Assembly: GCA_937927725.1 (NCBI GenBank)
Contig: CALBSE010000035.1
Coordinates: 1 to 64,000 of the forward strand
DNA from: an uncultured Actinomycetes bacterium
GTDB lineage: Bacteria; Actinomycetota; Acidimicrobiia; Acidimicrobiales; Acidimicrobilacustridaceae
Length of the DNA: 64,000 nt
Direction of reading: 5' to 3'
In this document: one piece after another, positions 53,441-62,108 of the stretch
How the letters are laid out: each line of letters begins with the position of its first letter
Numbering within the stretch: the first letter of the stretch is position 1
Notes under the pieces: generated by a model
The model's database searches: none
The model's input: only the letters and a program-made list of their open reading frames with translations
What the model was told of the DNA's origin: nothing
Made by a program: the position numbers and the translations under genes

Positions 53441-53458
53441 TCCCCCCTCCGACACCAC
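53441..53458 (+). repeat. attR (18-bp direct repeat, right copy)
   Basis: TCCCCCCTCCGACACCAC matches 47588-47605 exactly. No other tRNA part is present here, so it is an attachment-site duplicate rather than a second tRNA gene. Confidence 0.93.
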
Positions 53459-53459
53459 G

Positions 53460-53485
53460 AACGCCGCCCACTCGGGCGGCGTTTT
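53460..53485 (+). terminator. Displaced tRNA-Leu terminator beyond attR
   Basis: AACGCCGCCC and GGGCGGCGTT form a 10-bp stem around ACTC, followed by TTTTCGCG. In the element-free chromosome this hairpin would start two bases after the tRNA CCA-C, the normal place for the tRNA terminator. The element has separated the two by 5.9 kb. It also lies at the end of the convergent amidohydrolase gene. Confidence 0.85.
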
Positions 53486-53501
53486 CGCGTCAGGGGCCAG
53501 T

Positions 53502-55247
53502 TCAGCGAGAGCCGCGGATGAGGTGGCCGGGGCGAGCACCCGTGTCGGTATCGTTGCGGCGGGTAACCACGCCATTGACGATGGTGGCGTCGTAGCCGAT
53601 GGCGTCCTGAAGGAGTCGGGTAGCTCCTGAAGGAAGGTCGGCGACGGCCCTCGGCATGGTGAGGGCGAGGCGTTCCATGTCGATCACATTGAGATCGGCT
53701 CGCTTGCCGACCTCAAGAGTGCCGCGGTCAGCGAATCCATAGAACTCCGCAGTGTCATTCGTCTGCATCTTGACTGCGGCTTCGAGTTGCAGACGAGGTC
53801 CGCGCTCACGACCTTTCACCCAATGGGCGAGTTGGTATGTCGGCATTGATGCGTCGCAGATGGTTGCAAGATGAGCGCCGCCATCGCCAAGGCCGATGAG
53901 GGCCGCGGGGTGGTTGAGCATCTCAAGGATGTCGTCCTGATTGGTGTTCGCATAGTTGAAAATCGGAACGAGGAACATCGTGCCGCCGTCACGCTCAAGC
54001 ATGAGGTCGTAGAAGAGTTCGAGCGGGGTGACACCGGCCACGGCGGCGCGGGCGGCCAGTGAATCCGACTCGAGTGGCTCATAATCGAGATCCTCGCCAA
54101 GTGGATAGACCATGTCCGGTTTGTATGTGGCGATCAGTCCCATGCCTTCGTACGTATCGCCGGAGGATTCTGTGTCTTCTTCGGAGAGAATCGCAGAGCG
54201 AATTTCGGGATCGGCGAGCCGAGCGCGCAGCTCTTCAAATGTTGCGGCTTCGTCGTGCACTCTACGGAAGGTCTTGCGCTTCATGAATGGATGACGAACG
54301 GGAAGGCCGAGGAGCATGCCGAAGGGACGGTTCGCTACCTGTGGCCGAAGGTGCGCACCCATGGCCTCGGCTTCAACACAGGAGTTCATGAGTTGACGCC
54401 AAAGGTCCGGCGCGCCATCGGTTTGCAGGATGAGGAATGAAACCGGAAGGCCCGTCTCGGCAGAAAGTCGTTGCATCCACTCGACCTCGGCAACGGAGGA
54501 TTCGGGTTCGAATCCGTCGATGCCGGCTTGTGCGAGTTGGAACACGACCTTGCGACCGGTGCTGGCCATTGCGCCAGCAATACCAAACAGTTCGTCTTCT
54601 GCGGCGAAGGTGCCCGGAACGGGATCGCCGGCTGCGGTGCGGTGAGCGAGCACGCGTGAGGTTGAGAATCCGACGGCACCGGCGTCGACTGCTTCTTGAA
54701 CGATTGTCGACATGGCTGCAATGTCCTCTGGAGTTGCCGGTTCGTTGGCAATCGCACGTTCACCCATCACATACGAGCGAACAGGGATGTGGCCGATCTG
54801 AGCAGCAACGTCCATGGCGTAACTGTTTGCTTCGACCGCATTAAGGAATTCGGGGAACGATTCCCACGTCCATGGAAGGCCAGCGCGCAACACATCGCCT
54901 GGAATGTCTTCGACCGACTCCATCGTGGTGATGAGCATTTCGTGGTCGGTCGGGCGAGCCGGTGCGAATCCGACGCCGCAGACGCCAAGCACGACAGTGG
55001 TAACTCCGTGGCCGTTGCTTGGAGTGAGTGCATTGTCGAAGAAGACCTGACCGTCGTAATGCGAGTGAACATCGACAAATCCGGGTGTCACGATGCGATC
55101 AGTAGCGTCGATTTCTTCTTTGCCAGTTTCAGTGACAGTGCCACCCACCTGCGTGAGGACGCCGTCGGTGATGGCAATGTCCCCGATCACGCCGGGAGCG
55201 CCGGTTCCGTCAACGATGAGTCCGTTGCGAATCACGAGATCTGCCAT
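53502..55247 (-). CDS. D-aminoacylase-like amidohydrolase (N-acyl-D-amino-acid deacylase family)
   Basis: A 581-residue metal-dependent amidohydrolase. The N-terminus ADLVIRNGLIVDGTGAPGVI is family-typical, the metal site is in PGFVDVHSHYDGQVFFDN (H-x-H) and GVTTVVLGVCGVGFAPARP. The C-terminal metal Asp is in GLGDGGAHLATICDAS. The natural substrate may be an amide or lactam rather than a D-amino acid. Near the start GGGGGAACC precedes the ATG. It is a paralogue of the gene at 62109: the closing sequences SDTGARPGHLIRG and SDTGARPGRLVRA are nearly identical. It is the first gene to the right of the element. Confidence 0.85.
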   Translation of the reverse strand: MADLVIRNGLIVDGTGAPGVIGDIAITDGVLTQVGGTVTETGKEEIDATDRIVTPGFVDVHSHYDGQVFFDNALTPSNGHGVTTVVLGVCGVGFAPARPTDHEMLITTMESVEDIPGDVLRAGLPWTWESFPEFLNAVEANSYAMDVAAQIGHIPVRSYVMGERAIANEPATPEDIAAMSTIVQEAVDAGAVGFSTSRVLAHRTAAGDPVPGTFAAEDELFGIAGAMASTGRKVVFQLAQAGIDGFEPESSVAEVEWMQRLSAETGLPVSFLILQTDGAPDLWRQLMNSCVEAEAMGAHLRPQVANRPFGMLLGLPVRHPFMKRKTFRRVHDEAATFEELRARLADPEIRSAILSEEDTESSGDTYEGMGLIATYKPDMVYPLGEDLDYEPLESDSLAARAAVAGVTPLELFYDLMLERDGGTMFLVPIFNYANTNQDDILEMLNHPAALIGLGDGGAHLATICDASMPTYQLAHWVKGRERGPRLQLEAAVKMQTNDTAEFYGFADRGTLEVGKRADLNVIDMERLALTMPRAVADLPSGATRLLQDAIGYDATIVNGVVTRRNDTDTGARPGHLIRGSR

Positions 55248-55381
55248 GGTTCCCCCAAAGGTTCCGAGCCGCGAGGTGAGCGACTGCGATGGTCCAAGAG
55301 TAATGGGCAGACCCGGAGGGCGTTTCCACCAGGGGTCGAGGGAGACCTATCGTCGGGCTACTGGCTTACTGGGGGGAACTC

Positions 55382-57325
55382 GTGAACGGAATCTACGCAG
55401 GTAATCCACATGTGGGGCTGCCAATCACCGATGACGAAGCGACGATCAGAGCGATGCTCGAAGACGTGAGCATTCCGACGCTCGTCTTGTCGATGGTGCA
55501 CATGACTGGTGACGCATCGTGGATTCGAGGACCGATCCGACCGCTCGGACTCTTTCTGAACGAAATCCAGGGCTACCTGCCAGAGGATCAAAAAGCCGAG
55601 ATTCGTGCGCGTGCACTCGACGCGATCGTTGCGTTCCGTGATGGAGGATGCGTACTGCCACCACCGCCCGACGAGGCGCTTTTGCGCGAAATGATGGCGT
55701 GGTTGGTCTGCGAGGAAGTGCCCGCTGAATACGTCCCGATGATGCTCGAAGACATGGAACTCGATGGCACCGATCAGCGAAGTGTCGTGAGTCATTCACC
55801 TGCCGAAGCCCGCGCGGCATTGCCTGTGGTGGTCGTTGGTGCGGGGGAGTCCGGCGTTCTTGCCGGTATCCGACTGAAGCAGGCCGGAATTCCTTTCACC
55901 ATCATTGAGAAAAACGCTGGCGTTGGCGGAACCTGGTTTGAGAATTCCTATCCCGGGTGTCGTGTCGACGTGGGCAATCACTTTTATTGCTACTCATTCG
56001 AACCGTCGGACCATTGGACGGAATACTTCGCGAAGCAGCCAGAGATTCGCGCGTATTTCGAAGAAGTCACGAACCGACATGATCTCTGGTCAAGTATTCG
56101 TTTCTCAACGGAAGTTGTGAGAGCGGTGTGGGACGAATCTTCGGGTTTGTGGCACGTCACCGTGCGCAGTGCTGATGGCACTGACGAAACGCTTGATGCC
56201 CGCGCTGTGGTCACTGCTGTAGGTCAACTCAATCGTCCGAAGTTGCCTGACATCCCGGGCATCGAATCGTTCGAAGGAGCGTCGTTTCATTCCGCCCGAT
56301 GGGATCATTCCGTCAACATCACGGGTAAACGGGTGATCATGATTGGAGCAGGTGCGAGCGGCTTTCAGATAGCGCCGACAATCGCCCCTGATGTGGAATC
56401 GCTAGTCGTCTTCCAACGAACGGCGCAGTGGATGTTCCCCAACCCGAACTATCACGAGAAAGTCCCGGCGGGAATGACCTGGGCGATTCAGCACCTTCCG
56501 TTCTATGGGCGTTGGTATCGCTTCTTGTTGTTCTGGCCGGGCTGCGATGGATCTCTCGCGAATGCAGTTATTGATCCTGATTGGCCGCATCAAGATCGTT
56601 CGATCAATGCCGCAAACGACATGGCCCGCCAAATGTTCACTGATTGGATTACTGGTCAGGTTGGCGACGATCCGGAACTGCTCGCCAAGGTCATTCCGGA
56701 TTACCCGGCAACCGGAAAGCGAACATTGCAGGACAACGGTTCGTGGCTACGTGCGCTCAAGCGCGACAACGTGGAACTTGTCCGAACCGACATTGATCAC
56801 ATCGATGCATATGGTGTCGTGACGGCCGACGGCCAGCGCTACGACGCCGATGTCATTGTGTTTGCCACGGGTTTCCAAATGAGCAAGGTGCTGTTCCCGA
56901 TGGAGTTCCTTGGTCGAGATGGCGTCTCGCTGAACGAGTTTTGGAGTGATCGTCCTTCTGCCTATCTCGGTATCACGGTGCCGGGATTCCCCAACCTGTT
57001 CATGATGTACGGGCCGAGCACGCATCTGAATCACGGTGGAAGTCTGATCTTCCACTCTGAATGTCAGATGAGATACATCAGCAAGTGCCTCGACGAGTTG
57101 GCGGCGAGTGGTTCAAAATCCATGGAGCCGAATTTGGATCTCTACGAGGCGTACCACGAGAAGCACCAAGCGCTCATCAAGCAAATGGTGTGGTCACACC
57201 CCGGTATCACCCACACCCATTTCCGAAATGCTGCCGGTGAGATTCACACCGTGAGTCCGTTTCGACTCGTTGATTACTGGGCGTGGACACGAGACGTCAA
57301 CGTCGACGACTACGTACTTTCCTAA
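55382..57325 (+). CDS. Baeyer-Villiger monooxygenase, HAPMO-like (long form)
   Basis: A 647-residue FAD/NADPH monooxygenase. Residues 1-135 are the N-terminal extension found in 4-hydroxyacetophenone monooxygenases. The FAD motif is VVGAGESGVLAGIRLKQAGI, then GVGGTWFENSYPGCRVDVGN. The BVMO fingerprint is FEGASFHSARWD; NADPH fold VIMIGAGASGFQIAPTIA; C-terminal NLFMMYGPSTHLNHGGS. It likely oxidises a ketone to an ester or lactone. GTG at 55382 is preceded by GGGGGGAAC. Divergent from the amidohydrolase with 134 bases between starts. Confidence 0.92.
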   Translation: MNGIYAGNPHVGLPITDDEATIRAMLEDVSIPTLVLSMVHMTGDASWIRGPIRPLGLFLNEIQGYLPEDQKAEIRARALDAIVAFRDGGCVLPPPPDEALLREMMAWLVCEEVPAEYVPMMLEDMELDGTDQRSVVSHSPAEARAALPVVVVGAGESGVLAGIRLKQAGIPFTIIEKNAGVGGTWFENSYPGCRVDVGNHFYCYSFEPSDHWTEYFAKQPEIRAYFEEVTNRHDLWSSIRFSTEVVRAVWDESSGLWHVTVRSADGTDETLDARAVVTAVGQLNRPKLPDIPGIESFEGASFHSARWDHSVNITGKRVIMIGAGASGFQIAPTIAPDVESLVVFQRTAQWMFPNPNYHEKVPAGMTWAIQHLPFYGRWYRFLLFWPGCDGSLANAVIDPDWPHQDRSINAANDMARQMFTDWITGQVGDDPELLAKVIPDYPATGKRTLQDNGSWLRALKRDNVELVRTDIDHIDAYGVVTADGQRYDADVIVFATGFQMSKVLFPMEFLGRDGVSLNEFWSDRPSAYLGITVPGFPNLFMMYGPSTHLNHGGSLIFHSECQMRYISKCLDELAASGSKSMEPNLDLYEAYHEKHQALIKQMVWSHPGITHTHFRNAAGEIHTVSPFRLVDYWAWTRDVNVDDYVLS

Positions 57326-57326
57326 A

Positions 57327-57368
57327 GAATTGGTGACGCGGAGCGTTAGCGCTTCGATTCTCCAATTC
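57327..57368. terminator. Possible bidirectional hairpin between convergent BVMO genes
   Basis: GAATTGG (57327-57333) matches CCAATTC (57362-57368), with an inner AGCG-TTAG-CGCT stem. It lies between two converging genes and could stop both. No strong T-run exists on either side, so it is weak. Confidence 0.35.
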
Positions 57369-59244
57369 ACTCGAAAACGATTGCCTCAGGATCGGGATAC
57401 GAAGTCATCCGGTAGTAGTCATGCGTCTCCCAAGGGGCGTTGACTTGCATGCGTCCGTTTTGTACGTAGTAGTTCTTCTTCGCCGACGCTTCTTCGGTCA
57501 CCATGATGAGCTTTTGTGATTCCTCAACGAGTTTTTCGTTGTACTCGCGGAAGGCTTCTTCAGTAACTTCGACGGTCTGCTTGCCCTGCTCGATGATCCC
57601 GATGAGACAGCGAGCAACAAAGCCGGCCCACATTTGGTACCAAGCTGGAAGGGCTACGCCGCCCGACACCGGTTGAGAGTTCGGTCCGTAAAGCGTGAAC
57701 AGGTTCGGAAATCCCGGAACCATCATCCCGACGTAGGCCATGGGTGACTCTTCTTCCCACTTTTCGTGGAGATTGACACCATTGCGACCGAAGTACTCGG
57801 CCGGCCAGAGGTACTTCACGATGTCGAAACCAGTAGCGGAAACCACCACGTCCAGATCGTGGTGCACGCCGTCTGCCGTTTCGATACCGGTGTCGGTGAA
57901 ACGAACGATGTCTTCGGTAATGAGATCGACGTTGTCTCTTGTGAGAGCGCGATACCAGCCGTTATCGACGATGGGACGACGAACCATGGGCGCGTAGTCG
58001 GGAATCAACTTGTCGATGAGGTCCTGACGACCACCGGTTTCGGTCTTGATGTAGTCGAGAAGCATGTTGCGTACGAAGTCGCTCTTGGCGGTGATCTGCC
58101 CGCCGGTCTTTTCATACTCTTCGTCACGGATAAGGAAGTCTTTGTCGAAATCGAACAAGTGCATGATTGACGTGATTCGACACCAGTTCCAGTAGCCGGG
58201 AATCGCACTCGTGAGCCATGTGATCTCGGGTTCGACATGCTTTCCATACTTATCGCGAGGGCTGATCCACTGTGGCGTGCGTTGGAACATGGTGACGTGC
58301 TTCGACATCTCCGTGACGCGTCCGAGCAGCTGCACGCCAGTGGAGCCATTTCCGATCACGGCAACTCGTTTATCGCTGAGATCAATTCCTTCGGGCCACT
58401 GAGTTGGGTGGATGACTGTTCCTCCGAAGTTCTCAATGCCGGGGAAACTCGGAAGATTCGGGTTCGCAAAAAGTCCCGCTGCACTGACGATTGCGTTGAC
58501 GTCGCGGGACACCGTTGAGCCATCGGCAAGGCGGAACGTGATATGCCACAGCTTGGTGTCGTCGTTGAATCGAGCCTCGACGAGGTCGTGGCCCAACTTC
58601 ACGTTTTCCATAACGCCGAACTTTTTGGCGATGTGCTGCAGATAGCCCTTTACCTCGGGTCCGCGTGCGAAGTATTCAGTCCAGGGGTATTCCTTTTCAA
58701 AACTGAACTCGTATGAAGCACTCAGCGTGTCGACGCGAATGTCGGGGTAGCGATTAATGCTCCAAGTGCCCCCAAGTTCGTCACGACGCTCGTAAACGGT
58801 GAAGTTGATGCCAAGTTGCGCAAGTTGAACACCAGTTGCGATGCCGTTGAAACCTCCGCCGATGATGGCGACATGGAAATCTTCGGGCGCCCTTGACTCG
58901 GGCGTAGACCAGTCGGCGAAACCAGGAAAGTCTTCGAATGACAGAACCATTTTGCGGAGCTCGAAGTCACCTGGCGATGTCGGCACGCCGAGAACCATGT
59001 CGAGCATGGTGTTGATTTCGTCATCAGACGGCGTGCGCAGCGACCACGACGCGAGGTCTGAGTCAATGAGTTCAACGCATCGGTCTTGGAGGAGCGCCTT
59101 GTCGGATTCGCTCAAGGTTGCGACTGGCCCGAGGCGGGCGATCTCTTCATCGCCGGTCGCTTGGAAAATGGAGATTCGCAGTGCTGCGAGATCGGAGTAC
59201 TCCACCGCTCGGCGGATGTAGTCAGTGTCAATGGTTTCGCCCAT
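57367..59244 (-). CDS. Baeyer-Villiger monooxygenase, HAPMO-like (long form)
   Basis: A 625-residue FAD/NADPH monooxygenase convergent to the previous one and of the same long type. The N-terminal extension covers about residues 1-130. FAD motif IIGGGFNGIATGVQLAQLGI, then ELGGTWSINRYPDIRVDTLS; fingerprint FGGTVIHPTQWP; NADPH fold VAVIGNGSTGVQLLGRVTE; C-terminal NLFTLYGPNSQPVSGG. The usual fingerprint residues are present. The ATG at 59244 follows AGGGGGATC. Its gene is divergent from the NTF2-like gene across a 199-base intergenic region that carries a palindrome with flanking repeats. Confidence 0.92.
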   Translation of the reverse strand: MGETIDTDYIRRAVEYSDLAALRISIFQATGDEEIARLGPVATLSESDKALLQDRCVELIDSDLASWSLRTPSDDEINTMLDMVLGVPTSPGDFELRKMVLSFEDFPGFADWSTPESRAPEDFHVAIIGGGFNGIATGVQLAQLGINFTVYERRDELGGTWSINRYPDIRVDTLSASYEFSFEKEYPWTEYFARGPEVKGYLQHIAKKFGVMENVKLGHDLVEARFNDDTKLWHITFRLADGSTVSRDVNAIVSAAGLFANPNLPSFPGIENFGGTVIHPTQWPEGIDLSDKRVAVIGNGSTGVQLLGRVTEMSKHVTMFQRTPQWISPRDKYGKHVEPEITWLTSAIPGYWNWCRITSIMHLFDFDKDFLIRDEEYEKTGGQITAKSDFVRNMLLDYIKTETGGRQDLIDKLIPDYAPMVRRPIVDNGWYRALTRDNVDLITEDIVRFTDTGIETADGVHHDLDVVVSATGFDIVKYLWPAEYFGRNGVNLHEKWEEESPMAYVGMMVPGFPNLFTLYGPNSQPVSGGVALPAWYQMWAGFVARCLIGIIEQGKQTVEVTEEAFREYNEKLVEESQKLIMVTEEASAKKNYYVQNGRMQVNAPWETHDYYRMTSYPDPEAIVFE

Positions 59245-59361
59245 GGAAGATCCCCCTGCGAGAAGTGCTGCGGCAACGAACTGTGACGCCTTTTCAGATT
59301 GTCAGAAATCAATCGGTCCCGCGGCAAGGCCTGCAGGCTTTCTCGTGATGGTGAAGGGGTT

Positions 59362-59399
59362 TTTCGCAATAGCGATGAGTCGCTCATCGATTTCGCAAT
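59362..59399. promoter_or_regulatory. Palindrome flanked by direct repeats, candidate operator
   Basis: CGATGAG-TCG-CTCATCG (59373-59389) is a perfect 7+7 palindrome. It is flanked by identical TTTCGCAAT at 59362-59370 and 59391-59399. The site lies between the divergent BVMO and NTF2-like genes, 45-80 bases before the plus-strand start, a suitable place for a repressor. No cognate regulator is within this catabolic block. Confidence 0.6.
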
Positions 59400-59443
59400 G
59401 CCGATAGGGTTCGCTCATTATTCGGGGGAACAGGGGAGACAAG

Positions 59444-60370
59444 ATGACCGCGTATCCACGTGAAGAAGTTGAGGCTGCATTCGCGGAATTCCGACGCCGT
59501 GGTGTCGAGACCCACGACTGGGCGGGATGGGCGCAGCTCTTTACCGAGGATGCTTTGTACGAAGAACACAACCTTGGTGTGTTCAACGGCCGCGCCGCGA
59601 TCGAGGAATGGATCGTTGAGTGCATGGCCGATTATCCGACCATGACGCTCTGGATCGAGTGGTACATGATCGAAGGCAACCGGATCAGCTTCTATATCTG
59701 GAACAACCTTCCGGATCCCACCGGAACCGGAAAGCGCTTCGGGTTCCCGAACACCACGATTCTTGAATACGCCGGAAACGGAAAGTTCAGTTTCGAGGGC
59801 GATTACTACAACCCGGAAGATGCCGGTCGCGTCTTCGTCGAGTGGATCAAGGCGGGCGGAACTCGTGACACTCCGCAGGATCGCTCGCTTGAAGGCATTG
59901 AGGGCTGGGCCCCGAACCCGCCCGAACCTGCATTCCCTCGTGAAGAGATCGAGGAAGAGTTCGAGAAGTACCGCAAGCGTGGCGAAGTTGCCGTTGCGAC
60001 TGGCGACTGGAATCAGTGGGCCGATCAATTCACCGAAGACGCCCACTATCGCGAACACCATTACGGCTACTTCAAGAGCCAGAAGGAAATCCGCGACTGG
60101 ATTAATGGCGTGATGCAGCCGTTTCCAACAATGGAGTTTCCGGTGTCATACAAGTTCATTGAAGGCAACCGCGTGAGCGCGTTGATTCCAAACATTCTTC
60201 CGGCACCCGATGGTGACGATGGCTACTACGGCTTCGACGTCAACACGATCCTCCACTACGCCGGAAACGGAAAGTGGAGTTACGAAGAAGACGTGTATTC
60301 ACCCGCAGAAGCTGGTGAAGTGATCGGTCGGTGGATCGCTGCAGGAGGAGTCATTCCTAGCGGCGAGTAA
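59444..60370 (+). CDS. Duplicated NTF2/SnoaL-like protein
   Basis: A 308-residue protein of two consecutive NTF2-like domains. Domain 1 opens YPREEVEAAFAEFRRRGVET with WAGWAQLFTEDALYEEHNLG; domain 2 opens FPREEIEEEFEKYRKRGEVA with WNQWADQFTEDAHYREHHYG. Both end in parallel patterns (LEYAGNGKFSFEGDYYNPED and LHYAGNGKWSYEEDVYSPAE). The repeats clearly arose by duplication. NTF2-like pockets often bind or isomerise steroid- or polyketide-like rings; here no catalytic residue set can be assigned. GGGGAGACAAG precedes the ATG. It sits with BVMOs and a KstD-like enzyme, so a catabolic role is likely. Confidence 0.83.
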   Translation: MTAYPREEVEAAFAEFRRRGVETHDWAGWAQLFTEDALYEEHNLGVFNGRAAIEEWIVECMADYPTMTLWIEWYMIEGNRISFYIWNNLPDPTGTGKRFGFPNTTILEYAGNGKFSFEGDYYNPEDAGRVFVEWIKAGGTRDTPQDRSLEGIEGWAPNPPEPAFPREEIEEEFEKYRKRGEVAVATGDWNQWADQFTEDAHYREHHYGYFKSQKEIRDWINGVMQPFPTMEFPVSYKFIEGNRVSALIPNILPAPDGDDGYYGFDVNTILHYAGNGKWSYEEDVYSPAEAGEVIGRWIAAGGVIPSGE

Positions 60371-60374
60371 TCCC

Positions 60375-62003
60375 TTAGATGTCGCGTGCCGGTCGGGATC
60401 CCGCGTGGATCCCGGCTCGGTACCCGAACACGGTTCCGTTGCCGATGGTGCCGCCTCCGCTCGGGTAGGCCCAGCCAAAGACGTTGGCTGCGGTGTTGCC
60501 TGCAGCGTAGAGACCTTCGATAACTCCGCCACCTTGACGACGAACTTCGCCGTCCTTGGTGATCATTGGACCGCCGTTGGTGCCGAGCATGCCGGGGTAG
60601 ATGCGCACGGCATAGTACGGACCCTCGGTGAGCGGCTTCACCGCGCCCGGGCCCATGAGGCCCTTGCGGTGACGTTCGAAGTCGGGATCTTCGCCGTTCG
60701 CAGCGTTCTCATTGAACCGATCCACCGTGGCAACAAGCGCGTTTGGCTCGATGTCAATCAACGATGCCAGTTCGGCGATTGTGTCGGCTTTGATGGCCCA
60801 TTCGGGATCGGGCTCGCCTGGCAACATCGATAGCACTCGTACCTTTGATCGCACGACGTTGTCGAAGATCTGCCAGCACGGTCCCGCGTTGGGGAATTCT
60901 TGGTTGTTGTTGTCGAAAACTCCGAAGGCTTTCGGGAAATCGTTGTAGGGGAGAGCTTCGTTCGCAAAGCGCTTGCCCTTCTGGTTGACGATGAGTGAAG
61001 AAGGTTCGCCGCGTCCCCATTCGAACTGCGGAACCATTTCACCGTTGCGGGTGATGTCGGGGTCGAACATGACGGGTGTACCCCAGTAGGAGGTGGTGTT
61101 GCCGAGCTGTGCGCCGGCTTTCATCGCCATGTTGAGTCCGTCTCCCGTGTTGCCACCCGGGCTCAATGGCTTCACGTCATAGCCAAGGTGGGTCATCACC
61201 ATTTCTCGGTTCCATTCGAAACCACCACAAGCAAGCACGATGCCCTTGCGGGCGCCAATACGCGTGCGGGTGCCTTCATGGTCGACGACAACTCCTATGG
61301 CCGACCCGGCTTGGTTCGTCACCAAATCCTTTGCGGGTGAGGACAGCCAAATGTCGACGTTGCGGCTGAGTAAGCCCTCAAGAAGGGCAGCGATGAGTGC
61401 GGCGCCCTTCGGGCGAACATCTTCGGCTTCTCGACGAGCAATTTCGGCTTCGATCTCGGGAGTGCGAGGCATGAAGTCTTCGGTGAGCGTGGTTGCTGCG
61501 CCGAGCGACATCAACGTTCCGCGCTTCACGATCTTGTCCCTCCACTCCGGCAAACGTTCACCGACTGGATAGGGGTTTGCCTCGACGGTTCGACCTGGTC
61601 GAGGAAGATGGCCTTCCCATCCCCACGGCGTGTAGTAGTCGGGGAGCGGCTGGATATGGAACGTGGCCGGTGTGTGTTCGACGAGATACTTGAGCATCTC
61701 AGGTGCCGTATCGACAAAGACTTCGAGAAGCTCCGGGTCGGGAGCGCGTCCATCGCAAACTCGTTCGATATAGGTGAGGGCGGCTTCTCTGGAATCGGGG
61801 ATACCCGCCTCGGCCATCACGTGATTGTTGGGAAGCCAGATACCCCCGCCGGAAACTGCAGTGGTGCCGCCGAGTAGCTCATCCTTCTCGACCACAAGCA
61901 CTTCGGCGCCTTCGTCTGCGGCCATCGTCGCAGCGACGAGAGCTGCTCCGCCTGAGCCCACGATGATGACGTCGACGATTCGATCCCAGTTTGAAGCTGA
62001 CAT
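60375..62003 (-). CDS. FAD-dependent oxidoreductase, KstD/fumarate-reductase-like
   Basis: A 542-residue flavoprotein resembling 3-ketosteroid delta-1-dehydrogenases. The FAD motif is VIIVGSGGAALVAATMAADE, then LLGGTTAVSGGGIWLPNN. The C-terminal FAD segment is LYAAGNTAANVFGWAYPSGG with GGTIGNGTVFGYRAGIHA, and the substrate-domain segment GTNGGPMITKDGEVRRQGG is KstD-like. It likely introduces or removes a double bond in a cyclic ketone. ATG at 62003 follows GGGGGAAG. It converges on the NTF2-like gene with 4 bases between stops and is divergent from the second amidohydrolase. Confidence 0.86.
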   Translation of the reverse strand: MSASNWDRIVDVIIVGSGGAALVAATMAADEGAEVLVVEKDELLGGTTAVSGGGIWLPNNHVMAEAGIPDSREAALTYIERVCDGRAPDPELLEVFVDTAPEMLKYLVEHTPATFHIQPLPDYYTPWGWEGHLPRPGRTVEANPYPVGERLPEWRDKIVKRGTLMSLGAATTLTEDFMPRTPEIEAEIARREAEDVRPKGAALIAALLEGLLSRNVDIWLSSPAKDLVTNQAGSAIGVVVDHEGTRTRIGARKGIVLACGGFEWNREMVMTHLGYDVKPLSPGGNTGDGLNMAMKAGAQLGNTTSYWGTPVMFDPDITRNGEMVPQFEWGRGEPSSLIVNQKGKRFANEALPYNDFPKAFGVFDNNNQEFPNAGPCWQIFDNVVRSKVRVLSMLPGEPDPEWAIKADTIAELASLIDIEPNALVATVDRFNENAANGEDPDFERHRKGLMGPGAVKPLTEGPYYAVRIYPGMLGTNGGPMITKDGEVRRQGGGVIEGLYAAGNTAANVFGWAYPSGGGTIGNGTVFGYRAGIHAGSRPARDI

Positions 62004-62108
62004 TGACTTCCCCCATGACAGAAGGAGCTCGGAGCTCCGCTCACGACTGAGGGTAGTTCCGGATTGGAAGTCGTGCGTTCGAATGCCGGGCGGGCCTAGG
62101 GTCAGAAC

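Larger units (their letters stand above)
47588..53458 (+). mobile_element. Compact AICE-like integrative element in tRNA-Leu
   Basis: A 5.87-kb element bounded by an exact 18-bp direct repeat that is the 3' end of the tRNA gene plus one base. Contents in order: tandem AbrB-like protein and tyrosine recombinase (plus), lipoprotein, RDD protein and small membrane protein (minus), SCO3933-like protein, FtsK-like translocase and RepA-like ATPase (plus). Third codon positions are visibly richer in G and C than in the flanks. The integrase-next-to-attL plus FtsK arrangement is that of actinomycete integrative and conjugative elements, which move double-stranded DNA with one FtsK-like protein. No relaxase, primase or usual Rep was seen. 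All genes look intact. Confidence 0.88.

Noticed and set aside
53441..53458. Second tRNA-like fragment
   Set aside because: Only the 3' 18 bases are present; it is attR, not a tRNA gene.
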